Shown piece after piece: positions 35,771 through 47,799 of a DNA stretch of 64,000 bases; position 1 is the first letter of the stretch; every line of letters starts with the position of its first letter. The stretch lies in assembly GCA_951799445.1 (NCBI GenBank), contig OX637295.1:25544001-25608000 (forward strand), given 5' to 3'. The position numbers were made by a program, and so were the translations under genes. Source of the DNA: Pseudisothecium myosuroides. Its lineage: Eukaryota; Streptophyta; Bryopsida; Hypnales; Lembophyllaceae. The notes under the pieces are model-generated. The model was given only the letters and a program-made list of their open reading frames with translations. It ran no database searches and was not told where the DNA came from.

Positions 35771-37582
35771 CTACTATCAAGGTAGGTACCAATTCTGAAA
35801 ATTTATCCTATCATTTCAAATTTTAATGTGATTTATTCCATTAAGAATTTTCTCTTTAATTTTACATTCTGGAATGTTTGGATGATGAAATTCTTTGATA
35901 TTCAACATCATGCATTCAATAAGTTAAAATTGTGTGAAACCTATGATGTGCACACCTCAAATGAAGGAGGCTATAACAAGAAATTATTCTCAGTACATTA
36001 ATCATGACTAGGGATAAAATATGTTAATTATATAAGTTATTCAATCATCCAAATGTAACAATATCAAAATTTCCTATTTTGAAAAAAAATAAATTAGGTG
36101 AATTGTAGGAATTTCATCTATCCAAAGATATTCTACAAAATACTCTAGTATTTCTTTTTAAGGTTGCAATTTAGTGAAATATTACTATGAATAAAACCTG
36201 GAGTTTAACATTCATATGCATTCATGTTTTGTTGCATTTGTTGCCATATTTTTTGGAAAAGCAAATTTGTCCTTGCTTTCTATATAGTAGATATGCTACA
36301 TTGCTTTATTTTATTAGTGCATTTTATTCTAATCAATCAAAGTCACACTATTTGTAATATAATTAAACTATAGCAAGATGAAATATTATCGTGGACCTAA
36401 ATTTCAAATCAAAAATCTATACAATAATATTTCATCTTGCAATCATTGAATACCATCAAAGTTCAAGAGTCTAGATTTTTCTCAGCTTGTAATTTTTGGA
36501 TACCTTCAAAGTGCTAATTATAGGTGTTTCTAAAATTCATCCTAGGCTTTCACATCTAAATGGTATACATTTTAGGCAAGTATCTATATAGGACAATTCT
36601 TGTCATTAATGGTCAAAATTATATGTCCATAGCTTATTAGTGTCATGAATTCTAATGAGACTTTGATTGTAATAAGGGACTTGCAACTACCGTAGTTGTA
36701 GGGTAGGTTTGGCAAAAAATAATTCTAAAAATAGATGCCGAAATTTTAGGGAAATTATTTTTTCAAAAAACAAAAAAATTGTATGGTGAAAAAAAGAATA
36801 TTGGCAAAAAAATTCTATTTTAGCATCTGCCAAACCTTATTTTTTGGAAAAAAATAAATATTCGGCAAAGAAGTGCCGACCCTGCCCTTCACTTACAGTA
36901 ATAGTTATCTAAAAGCAAAACTATTTGATCTAAGATCGTGCCTAAAATGAGAGCCCTCTACACTAATTTTGATCTATTTGCAAAACTATTAGACTCTAGG
37001 ATCTTCCCTAAAATGAGAGCTTTCTACATATGAGAGCCTACAATAGGATTCACTTTGGATATACCCACTTCTAATACTTAAAAAATTCATAGTTTATCCA
37101 TTTGTTGTCCAAAAAATGCATGCAAAGAGAATCTCAAATCTCCTCAGCAAGATTCACTCCAACAAGATTCAAAAAGAGGTAGGTCGGTAATGCTCAAATG
37201 CTTATTCAACCAATTTTACATGCAATAACTTTGGTTTAGGATTTCAAGGTTTAATAAATCTGAGACCTCCAATCTTCTAATTCAGGGTTAGAACACAGAC
37301 AGCAAGTGATTTTCGTCATGCACATGTGAGACTCTGAGCAAAGTCAGTGTCTTCATTATGATATTACTTTTGTTGCATCGACGCGTACATCTGAGCAGCA
37401 GCAGCACTTTCTTTACAAGCTAGTTTACCCTCAGTTTGAAAGAATTATCATAACTCAACTGGTGCAACAAATATCTATGCAGCCTGATTGTATGCTCTTG
37501 TTTTAATTAAATAAACACCAATTCAAATCAGCCCTCACCTACCTGCGTTAGCATTTACTCTGAAAATACTCGTCAGCCCTTA
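35771..37582. other. Intergenic AT-rich sequence
   Basis: No gene seen. A weak inverted repeat lies around 36705-36845 (AGGTTTGGCA facing TGCCAAACCT, with partly matching arms) and may be an old MITE. Other short matches look like chance in AT-rich DNA. Confidence 0.45.
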
Positions 37583-37897
37583 TTATCCATTCACGACAGC
37601 TTCCAAATGTAGATGTTGTCGTTCACAAGTCCAAACAAGGTGCCGTACGTCTTTGGCGCAGTCCAGGGTCTGAAATTGGTGGAACTTCAGTCCCGTGTTG
37701 AGCTTGGCAATGCACACGTTCTCGTACCAGGCCTGGATGGAGAAAGTCTCCTCCGTGGTCACCATGATCATCACATCCGAGCGAGGTAAAATGGTGCACC
37801 CGCACTTGTTGCTGATGACGAAACCCTCCGGTCGGTACAGCGGCCTCAAAATCTCCGACCCCAGCACCAAAGTATTGTACGCACTGCGCACGCTCAT
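37583..37897 (-). CDS. Hypothetical protein, 104 residues
   Basis: An uninterrupted frame from ATG at 37897 to TAA at 37583. It is clearly richer in G+C than its surroundings and has a varied, protein-like composition: Tyr-Arg-Pro-Glu-Gly-Phe-Val-Ile-Ser, several Cys, and Phe-Ser-Ile-Gln-Ala-Trp-Tyr-Glu-Asn. I do not recognise a family and see no signal peptide or membrane segment. It lies about 310 bp downstream of the TlyA-type gene on the same strand. It may be a small intronless gene, or the last exon of a gene whose other exons I could not identify. Confidence 0.5.
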   Translation of the reverse strand: MSVRSAYNTLVLGSEILRPLYRPEGFVISNKCGCTILPRSDVMIMVTTEETFSIQAWYENVCIAKLNTGLKFHQFQTLDCAKDVRHLVWTCERQHLHLEAVVNG

Positions 37898-38208
37898 CCT
37901 TACTTAAGACCAGGTCTTGTCACGCCACTGCAAACGACATCAAGTGGATTCTGATGCGTCATAAGATGCGAACAAGTCTAGGCCATCCGAACAGTGTTCT
38001 TCCAATAATTGCAAACCTCCTTGACTCCTAATGTCAAAACAGACCTCTTTCAAATGGTGGAAATATTTGAGAGCTTCAAGTCAAGGAACAGGGGCTCGGG
38101 ACCATCTCAGGTCCAATACAACGAATTTTCGACCATGGTGTCTTGATTTCCATAAACACACCAGAGAGCAGAATGCGGAGTTCCGAAACAGTGCTTTATT
38201 AGGTGAGT

Positions 38209-40145
38209 TCAGGTCTCGTCAGGTCCTCTAGTCTCGTCATTTTGGTTCATGTCTGGAGAGGGAGAAGCTGCTGCTGCTGGAAGTCGATGAAAACATGCTA
38301 GGAACTCAATATTCCCTTCAGCACCAGTTATCGGAGACTGAATCCAGCCTTGACAATTGAAGCCAAACTTTTCCACTCCCCTAATCACACGTTGCAAGAC
38401 CTGTTCATAGAGGAGAGATATCAGTATCAGTGTAAGCCGAAGATTCCCCCAAAATGACGATGTCGATGTCAGAAAATTTCTCATTCAATGTTCGTCACGT
38501 TGGCAAGCACACTAGTGTAGAGTAGAAAGGAAGGGTGGGGTGGGGTGAAAAATTCTGAAAGGTGCTTAATAGACAGTTGAACAGTTCGTTGCATCAATGT
38601 GCAGAGTCAAGTGGGCGGGGTTAGTTCAACAAACCTCTTTGTGCACAGCTGGGTCCCTCACAATGCCACCTCCTCCGACCTATACATTCAAATATGTGCA
38701 CCATAATGAATGAAGTCAGAATGACGAAGCTGGGCACGAGACATGCTAGTCGCTCAATATACCTAAGTACACAAACCTGTAGCGAATTGTAATACCAGAG
38801 CATGAATAATGAATTAAACTGATGCCAAGGACAGCATAAGAACAGTTCAGAACCTGAGAACGCCGTGCCTCAAATTGCGGCTTAATGAGGGTTATAATTG
38901 ATGATTCGGGCTTCATTACGGAGCAAACTGTTGGCATTACCTGCTCGACATGAAAAACAGAGAGGCTAATGAGTGAGCAATTCAAACATTGTTTCCAACA
39001 CAAAGGAACAGATAATCATGTCATTGTACGACAATAGATGAAGCGGAAACCGTTAAGTGCACCGCAAGGGCAGGTTAGATGCGTAGTTGTACCAGTAAGA
39101 TTGAGATAAAGGATAGGTCTAGAGTGACCAAGTCCACTTGTTCAGGAAGCCCTGGTAGGTACCGCAAATTGGTCCTCTCAATGACAGTAACACGTGGGTC
39201 AACACGAATCTTCTCCGCAACCTGATTACACATCGACCAATGTAGTGCCATGAGTGCTTCAACCCTAAGACAAAATAGAGAATCAACTGATCCCTTCAGA
39301 GAAAGCCCAGCACTAGGAAAAGTGACTAAAATGACTCTATATTAACTTGCCATAGATATTTACCTGGCCATAGCCAACATCTACCCCATATATTCGAATA
39401 GCTCCATTTTGTAATAAGCAATCTGAGAAACCACCCGTTGACAGGCCCGCGTCTAAAACTATCTTGCCCTTCACGTCATGAGCAAATTGCTCCAAAGCTC
39501 CTTCCAACTTGTATCCTGCTCTGAAGACAGAAACTAGTTTACTCCCTTAAGCATTGAGCCTCTCAAGCAATGATAGATACATAAGCAATCAGTGGCACCA
39601 AAATGCACGAATAGCTCTGATTTCAAGCAAAAGCCGACAGAATAGTGATGATGGAAATTATACGCTCAGCAGCCATCACCCTTACGTAGAGCCCTAAACC
39701 CTGAACATTTTCATATTTTTATACATGTAGTGAACCATAGTCCTGCTGTTTCTGAGGCGTGTTTGGCAAAGTCCAAACGCACTAAAGCTTCTGGAAAAAC
39801 AAAATAACATAAAATCTGTTACCTGCACACATATTTTGGAACTTCTGCTATGATGTCGATTATAGATGTGGCCTTGACAGAACTCCCCGCCTTTGCAGCA
39901 GGTCGACCATCCACAATTACCTTACCTGCAGACCCCAAAAGCATCAAGTCAACCTTATATCAAAGCAAACTCCTGGTGATTTCGAATTGACTACACTGCA
40001 GCTCTCATGTTCAAGAATGTAAAACCCCGACAATGCCATTGGAATCCGAGTACCTTGTAAAATCCACGACTGAATCAACGTTCGACTGTATTGAGGAAAC
40101 TTTTCCATGCACAATTCATCTAATCTCATCTTTCTCTTCGCCAAC
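38209..40145 (-). CDS. TlyA/hemolysin-A-type RNA methyltransferase (S4 + FtsJ-like fold), 5' end unresolved
   Basis: The family methylates ribose 2'-OH in rRNA using S-adenosylmethionine; plant members are probably organellar. Exons (minus): 40145-40054, 39925-39823, 39520-39364, 39221-39093, 38940-38854, 38679-38635, 38400-38209. All use GT-AG and join in phase, ending at TGA 38209-38211. The S4 RNA-binding domain opens Arg-Leu-Asp-Glu-Leu-Cys and includes Gly-Lys-Val-Ile-Val-Asp-Gly. The methyltransferase domain shows the SAM loop Asp-Ala-Gly-Leu-Ser-Thr-Gly-Gly-Phe and the Lys-Asp-Lys-Glu tetrad: Gly-Tyr-Lys-Leu, Leu-Asp-Leu-Ser-Phe, Ile-Lys-Pro-Gln-Phe, Gly-Asn-Ile-Glu-Phe. The first listed exon begins in mid-codon, so an upstream coding exon is expected. 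Alternatively translation starts at the ATG at 40129, directly before the S4 domain. Confidence 0.9.
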
Positions 40146-40452
40146 CTGCAACACACAACACTCGCATTGTGATTACAAAACCGAACAACCGTAAGCTCTG
40201 AGACTTGAATTCATTAAATTTGACAGCGAACACAAACGATAGGCGACCATTCAACCGACAAGAACTTCGCGCGAAAAAAATCTTCATACCTCTGTTTCGT
40301 TTGGCTACTCGCAGTTTCATGAACGCTACTGCTAAGTTCCTGACATCGCATCCACGTAATCCTTTCATTCGGTCTCAAAATTTCTGCACATCAAAAATCA
40401 TTTCGAAATTGGGCAACCTTGCCACACGAATGTTGCCAATTTCTACACACCA

Positions 40453-40480
40453 AACCTTAAACCCTAAACCCTAAAACCCT
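40453..40480 (+). promoter_or_regulatory. Telo-box cluster (CCCTAAA units)
   Basis: AAACCTTAAACCCTAAACCC and a following CTAAAACCCT give three to four telomere-like units. A further pair (ACCCTAAACCCTGAACCC) lies at 40713-40730. In plants, AAACCCTAA telo-boxes are common near the starts of genes for translation and ribosome biogenesis. That fits the neighbouring rRNA-methyltransferase-type gene. Confidence 0.6.
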
Positions 40481-40762
40481 CTTCGAACTGGGAAACAGTG
40501 CCAACACAGTGAACACGAACCAGAATGCGGTGTCGGTGTCAGGCTTGAGAGGCGAGAAGGGAATCGAGCAGAAGCCTTGCTCCACGAGATTCCACACGAG
40601 GGTAGCATCGTCAGAATACTCAGCTGCTTCATTCCTCTCATCCCCAACATGCTTACTGCTCGGAGGCTCCCGACATGGTAATGGAAGCACGAGGGGGTGC
40701 GAAATTGGGAGCAACCCTAAACCCTGAACCCTCTCCTTGCACTCCAAAGTCTGCGACTGCAT
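40457..40762 (-). other. Open frame upstream of the TlyA-type gene, possible 5' exon or leader
   Basis: A 101-codon frame from ATG at 40762. It reads through telomere-like repeats at its end, which argues against the last codons being protein. A GT at the Trp codon of Asp-Thr-Ala-Phe-Trp would join in phase to the exon starting at 40145 and keep the Trp, but that donor (GTTCGT) is weak. A better donor, GTATGA, lies near 40292 but fits only an untranslated leader. I do not recognise the peptide. Confidence 0.3.
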
Positions 40763-40777
40763 TGATCTGCGACACAC

Positions 40778-42586
40778 AACTGAAAATACGCAATTGGTGT
40801 TAGGGGTGATGTTTGCAATGTGAATGATTCGGTGATTTTAGTCCAAAAGTAGGTCTAAGAGCCAGTTGCCATTGGAAGCAGGAAGTGGAGGCCCATCCAG
40901 GTTGACCACGGGCAGAGCGTGCAAAAAAATCTAAAATCTACGCCTCACGTACAGTTCCAAAAGCAAGGTCCGGCGGAGGTCCAATTCTGTTTTCTAATTT
41001 TGCAGATTTGGAGGCTGGAAGTCTAGGCCTAGACCCCTCTAGCTCCTCAATGGCAACCGGCTCTAAGGTGGGAGCACCCACAACTGTCTATTTAACCCCT
41101 AAATGCCCAAGGCCTTTTTTGAACTTCTAGGAATTTGCTCTAAATTGAACAAAAAGCCAACATTTTGATAAGTTGTATCAATTTATTTTAATTGTAACCG
41201 TACAAATTCAATCTAGACATGAAAGAAGCCAAGTGGAATGAATTTAACACTATCCTTACAAGAGAATGGGGTTCATTATGAGTTCTACATCATCATTTTG
41301 ATTTTCAAAGTCATTATAATCAACTCCAAAACATTTGTGTATAATTTTTTTTAAACTCTTAAAGGACATTTTGTATTTTCCACTTGGATCCAACTTCATT
41401 AGTGTTATATATTAAAGCACAACTTTCAAAAATTTGATACTCTTCTCATGTAGTAACATATGCCTAAAATCTACCTTCATTTGGTTATTATTCAAACTTT
41501 AAAATGAATTTTATATGATTTCTTTAAGTAATTTCTTTATAAGAATTGTAGCAATTACGAAAATGCTTTAAAAAATATGAATTTTTTCAAAAAAAAAATG
41601 ATAATAGTGATAAACATCACAATGTACTTAGTGAGCTCACATTAAAGAAAAATTTGATCAGAAAAGTTCAAAAGTGGTGTATTTTACGCTTTCAAGATGC
41701 TATTTTCAAAGTGTTAGAAAAATTACAATTTTAACAACTTTGAAAAAAATTAAAATGGTATAAAAAATAGATAATTGGAGCTATATATTCTAAGTGAAAT
41801 TTAAAAAAATTTAAAATAAAAAACTATGTGAAATTCAGATTTGATTTTCAAAATGTCCCTCAGGCTTGTTTTGTCTTTTAATACGTGCTAAGCCCCTTGG
41901 CTTCATAATGTTCATAATTAAGAAGACTTTATAGTCACTCTAATAAACAACACCTATGGTAACCACATAATTGTGACCGGTTTGCAAAACCAACCCATCT
42001 ACTACATTCTTGTCAAAGATGTACCACCCCTATATATAAGACCCTATTTTGAAATTTGGATACATCTATTTTTAGCACATTGAAAATTTATAATTTATTC
42101 ATACAAACTTCAAAAAAAGAATTCTATGATGTTGAACCCAATCCAAATGCACATGACACTTCCAATGTAGATCATTATTGCACCTCCTACATCAATGTCT
42201 CAAAAACCACAAAATGATCATGTATTCTACATGACATGCATGGTGCCATATTTGATATAGTATAAGGTAAAGATGTTAAAATGACATCCAAATGAAAGAT
42301 GCTAATTGTTTAAGTATCCATCCAATGGTATATGTCTTGCCATAGTTTAGTACATAATTTGTATTCTTAGAGTCAAATATAGTACCTTACATATGATTCT
42401 CAACAGACTTTAATTGTTGAGTACCTGAACTTCAAGATGGCAAAATAAAGTAGTGAGAAATATGTGCAAAAAACTCTCTTATTTCCATTCTATTGCAACG
42501 TAAAAAATGTGAAGCGGATTTAGTCTAAAATATGTGTACTAATCAAAGGCACCACAATGGGTATGCCTACCTTTTATTAGCACTGC
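40778..42586. other. Intergenic sequence, no gene seen
   Basis: AT-rich DNA between the methyltransferase locus and the foldback element. No exon, RNA gene or bounded transposon was recognised. Confidence 0.5.
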
Positions 42587-43464
42587 ACTGTACAATGGAG
42601 GGACAAAAGTATTGTTGCCCCCTTATGTTTCCACACAAACACCCCCATTTTCAAATACTATTTTTCATAATTTTTACGCAGTTCTTGCATCTTTGCATTT
42701 CTATGCGTTTTTGATTGTGCATACCAAATTTCAACTTCAAAAAAGCAAAACTTTATTTTTGGTGCATTTTTTAAGTCAATTTTCATGGTTTTACATAATA
42801 TTTTATTAAAAACAATTATGATGAGTTTTTTTAATTCAATTGTAGAGATATGTAGGGAACATCCATATGCACATCTTTCCTTTTATAAGCATCTCCAAAA
42901 AAGTTTCACAATTCTCCCTATGAAAAATTCAATATAAGGTGTCATATGACCAACTTTTGTGAAATAGATATCTTTAAATTTTAAGTAAATTTTTCTATTT
43001 AATTGTCACATAATAACTCATTTTGTACATTTGAGCACGATGGTACAATTGCCTTGCCAAAATCTAATTATAATAAAAAGATATCTATTTTCCAAAATTA
43101 GGACATTGTCACCTCAACATTGAATTCTTTATAGAAGGAAATGCGAATTCTTTTGGAGATGCTTGTTGAAGGAAAGATGTGCATATAGATGTTTCCTACA
43201 TATCTCTGCAATAGAATTTAAAAAATTCATTAACAATGTTTTTCAATGAATTATCATGTAAAACCATAAAAATTGACTTTAAAAATTCATTGAACATGGA
43301 GTTTTGCTTTTTTGAAGTTGAAATTTGGTATGCATGATTATGATTGCATAGGAATGCAATGATGCAAGAATTGCATAAAAATTATGAAAAACAATGTTTG
43401 AAAATGGGACATTTGTGTGGGAACAAAAAGAGGCGACAATACTTTTGTCCCCCCATTGAACAGT
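42587..43464. mobile_element. Foldback element (878 bp, long inverted arms)
   Basis: The left end ACTGTACAATGGAGGGACAA is inverted at the right end as TTGTCCCCCCATTGAACAGT. The arms, roughly 42587-42960 and 43100-43464, remain complementary: TACCAAATTTCAACTTC faces GAAGTTGAAATTTGGTA, and TCTCCAAAA faces TTTTGGAGA. The central loop is about 140 bp. It has no coding capacity. A clear target duplication was not found. Related sequence occurs at 21240-22110. Confidence 0.85.
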
Positions 43465-43604
43465 AACTTACATCACATTAATTTGCATCATTGACATCAC
43501 GGCAGTGAGTCAGTAGGAAAACCTTCTGTCATAAGCACTTCTAAAATTTACCTACCATAACTTACTCCTATCCAAGATTCCACTAAGTTATACTCCCTCG
43601 AGTA

Positions 43605-44264
43605 CTCCCTCCGTCCCAAAATGATCTTCTTATTGGGCAAAAAAATTTGTCCCAATATGATCTTCTTGTTTTGGGAGGGATGGGATTGGTAGGGAGTTTT
43701 GTAGTCACTGTAGAAGCACAATAGCCAAATACTTAAAGAAATAGGGCATTGATTAAAGATAAAGCCTCTCCCATTGGAAGCATGGGCGAGTCACATCCCT
43801 GAATCAAGGAGCTATTGAAATTAACACCCACCCCCAGTCTCATTGGAGGCACAAGCCATGCAATAGGGAATAGATGAATAGTCTCCCCACCCCATTGGAG
43901 GACACAACCCACAAATTATGAACTTCTGCCTTAAAACATGCACATGGTCATGCTTGGAGTCAAAAGTTTCAAAATGTGGACTCACTATTCACGTTGCACA
44001 TAATCCAAGGCCAACAATAAGCACTTGAGTGGGCCTACTGTGTAACAATTGAATGGCCACCGGTACTCCTTGAAAATGCTCCAAAAATCCAAGTTTCAAA
44101 TTCTCCAAAACTACACTTTGAAAACTAATTTGAAACTTAGACTTTGAGGATGAAAGGAGAGCATGGAACTCTACTTACTGGTCAAAAAATTTTAAAAATT
44201 ATTATTTTTAAGCTTAATCCAGAACATTTTGTCTAATAGGAAGATCATTTCGGGACGGAGGGAG
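43605..44264. mobile_element. Stowaway-like (Tc1/mariner) element, 660 bp
   Basis: Starts CTCCCTCCGTCCCAAAATGA and ends with the near-perfect inverted copy, TCATTTCGGGACGGAGGGAG. It is flanked by TA (43603-43604 and 44265-44266). CTCCCTCCGTCCC with a TA duplication is the Stowaway signature. At 660 bp it is longer than usual Stowaway MITEs, and its interior has CCCATTGGAGGC-like direct repeats near 43770-43910. No transposase frame is present. The bases just before the left end (TACTCCCTCGAG) look like a partial duplicate of the terminus. Confidence 0.92.
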
Positions 44265-44284
44265 TAGCATCCAACTACCCTCCT

Positions 44285-44525
44285 GGGTTGGGGTGAATTG
44301 ACCCCCTCTCTTAGTCGCAAGGAAAAATCCTGAAATTTTTTATTTACCATGCATGATAAAATTTGCAAATTTTGAATTCATATTTGAAATCAGAGGTCCC
44401 AGATTAGCTAGAAGAGGTCTACAACATACATTAGGCACAGCCCAAAATAGGGGGCTTTTTTTCACATGCACCCCTAAAATAACTTGGGCGGCTGAGCGAG
44501 GGGGGTAGTTCACCTCAATCCCCTC
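44285..44525. repeat. Short-armed inverted repeat, possible MITE
   Basis: GGGTTGGGGTGAATTGACCC at the left faces GAGGGGGGTAGTTCACCTCA at the right, about 240 bp apart, with several mismatches. No target duplication was identified. Confidence 0.5.
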
Positions 44526-44818
44526 TTGTTACTAGATACCAAAGAATAAATGGAATTTTTTGTTGAAAAACTTTGACAAGATTTGGGAGAAGCTAAATTA
44601 AATTTAAGCCCATTCATATTGGCATTTTGGCCACAATAGAGAGAAAGTTCCAATAATAGTCCCTGATTGGCTTCTCCAAAATTGGCTTCCAGGAAGGCAG
44701 GGGGGCATTCTGAGGACCTATTCTCGTGGTCCTACGGCTTCTAGAATCTAATGTCGTTTTGAAGTTGACAAGAAGTGCAACGGGTTGGTTATTTACAGGA
44801 AGGCTGTGACGCTACATA

Positions 44819-45065
44819 CATTAGGAAAAAATTTAGCCCTCAAAAGGGTGCGAGTTTTTTATTTTTGGCTCTCCTAGGGTGCAATTATAGCAAAAAAAAA
44901 ATTTTAAATATTTCCAATCTGATGTGGCGCTGATGTGGCAACAACAACGCTGACGTGGCACCAATAGTGCCAGGTTAGATTTCAAATTTTTAATTTTTTT
45001 TCCATAATTGCACTACTAGGGTGCAAAACTCGCGGTCTCTTTGAGAGCTGGAATTTTTCCTGATG
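44819..45065. mobile_element. Unclassified MITE, copy 1
   Basis: Left end CATTAGGAAAAAATTTAGCC, right end inverted as GGAATTTTTCCTGATG. The interior has repeated TGATGTGGC/TGACGTGGCACC units and CCATAATTGCAC facing TGCAATTATAG. It shares its ends and interior with the element at 58567-58830. Confidence 0.8.
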
Positions 45066-47382
45066 CTAGTGCCTGGTGGTGGATAGATGCTTGCACTTTA
45101 GATATAAAATACTGGTAATTATGGCAATTGTACACGTATCTATATTTGTATTCAAGACACACTTATTAAATCTCTTTGTTATCGTTCCAAAGAACCCAAG
45201 TGCATGTCATAATGTAATGGGCCGGGTGGTAGGAGACAAATGTGACAATATAGAATTTAAACTTTGCAAACCTCTTACATTTAAAATTGTAATGAAGTAT
45301 ATTTGAAAGATTATTATAATAATTCAACTCAAAAACTATAAAAAATCATTTTATTATAATGAAATATAAAGTGTTATTATTTTAGTCATATTTCAATATT
45401 ATTTTAAACTATTTCTACTATTTTAGTATTATAATTATAATGATTCAAAAATTACTTTTTGTAATTCCAAAATTCGGTATCATCAAATATAATTGTGTGC
45501 AAACCATCAACCTCATTTGAAAGTGTGGGATTATAAAGAATGAAGGGTAGGAGAAAATACTGACATTTTTGGTGGGATTTTTTTCCACAATAGCATTGCC
45601 AAAAAAAAAGTTGAAAAGTTGAAAATTTGTCTACAAAAAACAAAGGAAAAAATTGTAGTAAATCAATCCTAGGCATCCCATTCGGATCCCAAGTGCAATT
45701 TATGACCGAGTTTATGGGCAAGCGGTTTTGGGATCTGTATAGATTTCTGACTATGCGGCTTTAGAAATGGTCTAGAGTGGTCCGATTTCTGACTTCTTGG
45801 ACAATACAAGAATTTTCAATGTTATCAATGTTTCACTTTGGAAGTTTTAAACATAATTGTGTTTGTGTGTAGTTTGATGTCATGAATTTCAAAATGACCC
45901 TAGTGTTTGAAATAATGTTGTTTGAAATTTTATTGCCAATTTTCTGTACATATAATGAACATAGGATATAAAGAAATAGTGAATGAAAAAATTTCAATTG
46001 AAATATAGGGTATATGAAATGAGGTGAACTTAGAAATTTAGATAAATATAGCTCTATAGAAATTTAAAAAATTTACCTACATAGCCCCCATTTAATAAAG
46101 GCTTGAACGCACGCTACCAATGAAAACTACATATAGTGCACCCCCCAAGAGGTGATCTTACAAAGTTTGATTATAACAAGTTCAAAGTGTAAATGACATT
46201 TTTGTATTGATTTCCATTCATTTATTCTTGGTCCACTAGTACAAGAATGTATACGAGTACTACCTCAACTTATGTCTTTTAGTATGCATTTATTGAACTA
46301 TGTGAATAAACTATAAATTTAATCCTAGGCTCCTTTGGTTTAAAATCATATATATTTTAGGCTAAATTTTATAAGGCTTGATTCTAGATAGAGGTCGCAA
46401 TGAGGTGTAGTTTTCTTATTCAAATGTACATATACGTTGAGTTCAAATTCTATATATAGCTTGATCCATGCCAAACATTGCCCCCAAAGTTGTTATAAGT
46501 ATATCCTTATAGTTTAATTGTAAATGAGAAGTAAAAAAAATCCCTAAATTATACGAAGGTGGTGAAATTTTGTAAAAAATGTTACAAATGTTATGTTTTG
46601 TGAAAACTTTTAGTGAATTTTTAATTGTGCTTCACCACTTTACTGGCTTGTTGCTTTGGTAACATGTTTCTAGTGTCATAAAGTTTCCAAATTTTTTTTT
46701 TGTCTTAATTAATTAAAAAATGACCACCCTTGAGGATGAAAATAAAGTTTAAGATTGTATTAGAAAAATTTAAAGAATCTTTCACTATCATCAAACAATG
46801 AGAAGTTCCTTAAAATTCTTATAATGATAAAAGAGGCTTAAGGTGGAAGTGCCTAAAACCAATTTGAATCATAAAGCAATCTTTGAAATATATAGATTCA
46901 AGTAGTCCAAAATGTTCATAATGTGTTTATGAATGCAAAATATGGTTTACGGTTTACATCATAAAGCTAAGTTTCAAAAACTTATAAAATATTCATAAAA
47001 ATTTAAAAACTTCCAATCTTTTATTAAAAATTCATGACTTTCAATTGTAAATGTTAAAAGTAGTTTACAAATTGATTCTTCATCAGAATGTATTAAATTG
47101 CTTAATCCCTAAGAAAGTTGACTTGCACTAGATTAAATCCCATATTTTATGCCAAAAAAATTCTTGTTCATTTGTTTGGGTAGGTTATTTTGTGTAATTA
47201 GAACAATGCGCATGTCCACCTGCAAAGTCAAGCATTATGAATTCTTTATTTGAATAGTTTTTTTTCATCCATATATCCTGCATTTTTTGGCGAGCGTCTT
47301 ATGCCAGGCAATATCCTTGTTGTCAAGAATTATGAAAAAAAATGTGTCAACAAGGAAGACAAGACCCAACAAAGAGATACAT
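45066..47382. other. Unassigned AT-rich sequence
   Basis: No exon, RNA gene or bounded repeat recognised over about 2.3 kb. Confidence 0.5.
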
Positions 47383-47599
47383 CACTATAAGAAAACCACG
47401 TTTTTGGTAACGAGCCATAATTTTTTTAAACGGATTTTAGGTGATGTCAATGTTGACAATCCAATGTTTTTATGTCAACATTGGTGTTATATTAGATGTT
47501 CTTGTTGACATAAAAACATTGGATTGTCAACATTGACATCACCTAAAATCCATTTAAAAAAATGGGGGCTCGTTACCTAAAACGTAGTTTTTTATAGTG
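47383..47599. mobile_element. CACTA-type MITE, 217 bp, 3-bp duplication CAT
   Basis: Starts CACTATAAGAAAACCACGTT and ends with the inverted AACGTAGTTTTTTATAGTG. It is flanked by CAT at 47380-47382 and 47600-47602. The arms pair over most of the length, including TGTCAATGTTGACAATCCAATG and its complement. CACTA ends with a 3-bp duplication identify the CACTA (En/Spm) superfamily. Confidence 0.9.
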
Positions 47600-47799
47600 C
47601 ATTTTTTGGTGCAATTCACACAAGGGCATTGTCCTAAGTATTCGAGCTTTTGGAGAGAAAAAATATTTCTACACTCATACATCACGGGCATCCCGTACAT
47701 GATACCAGGATTAAAGCAGGTAATTGCGGTGGGTAGACCAACAACAATAAGAACGAATTAAAGACTTAAAGCCGCGTACATGGCGTGGGCACCGATGCC

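Noticed and set aside
40205..40474. Plus-strand frame next to the telo-boxes
   Set aside because: Ends in telomere-like repeats, has no family resemblance, and is opposite the methyltransferase locus.
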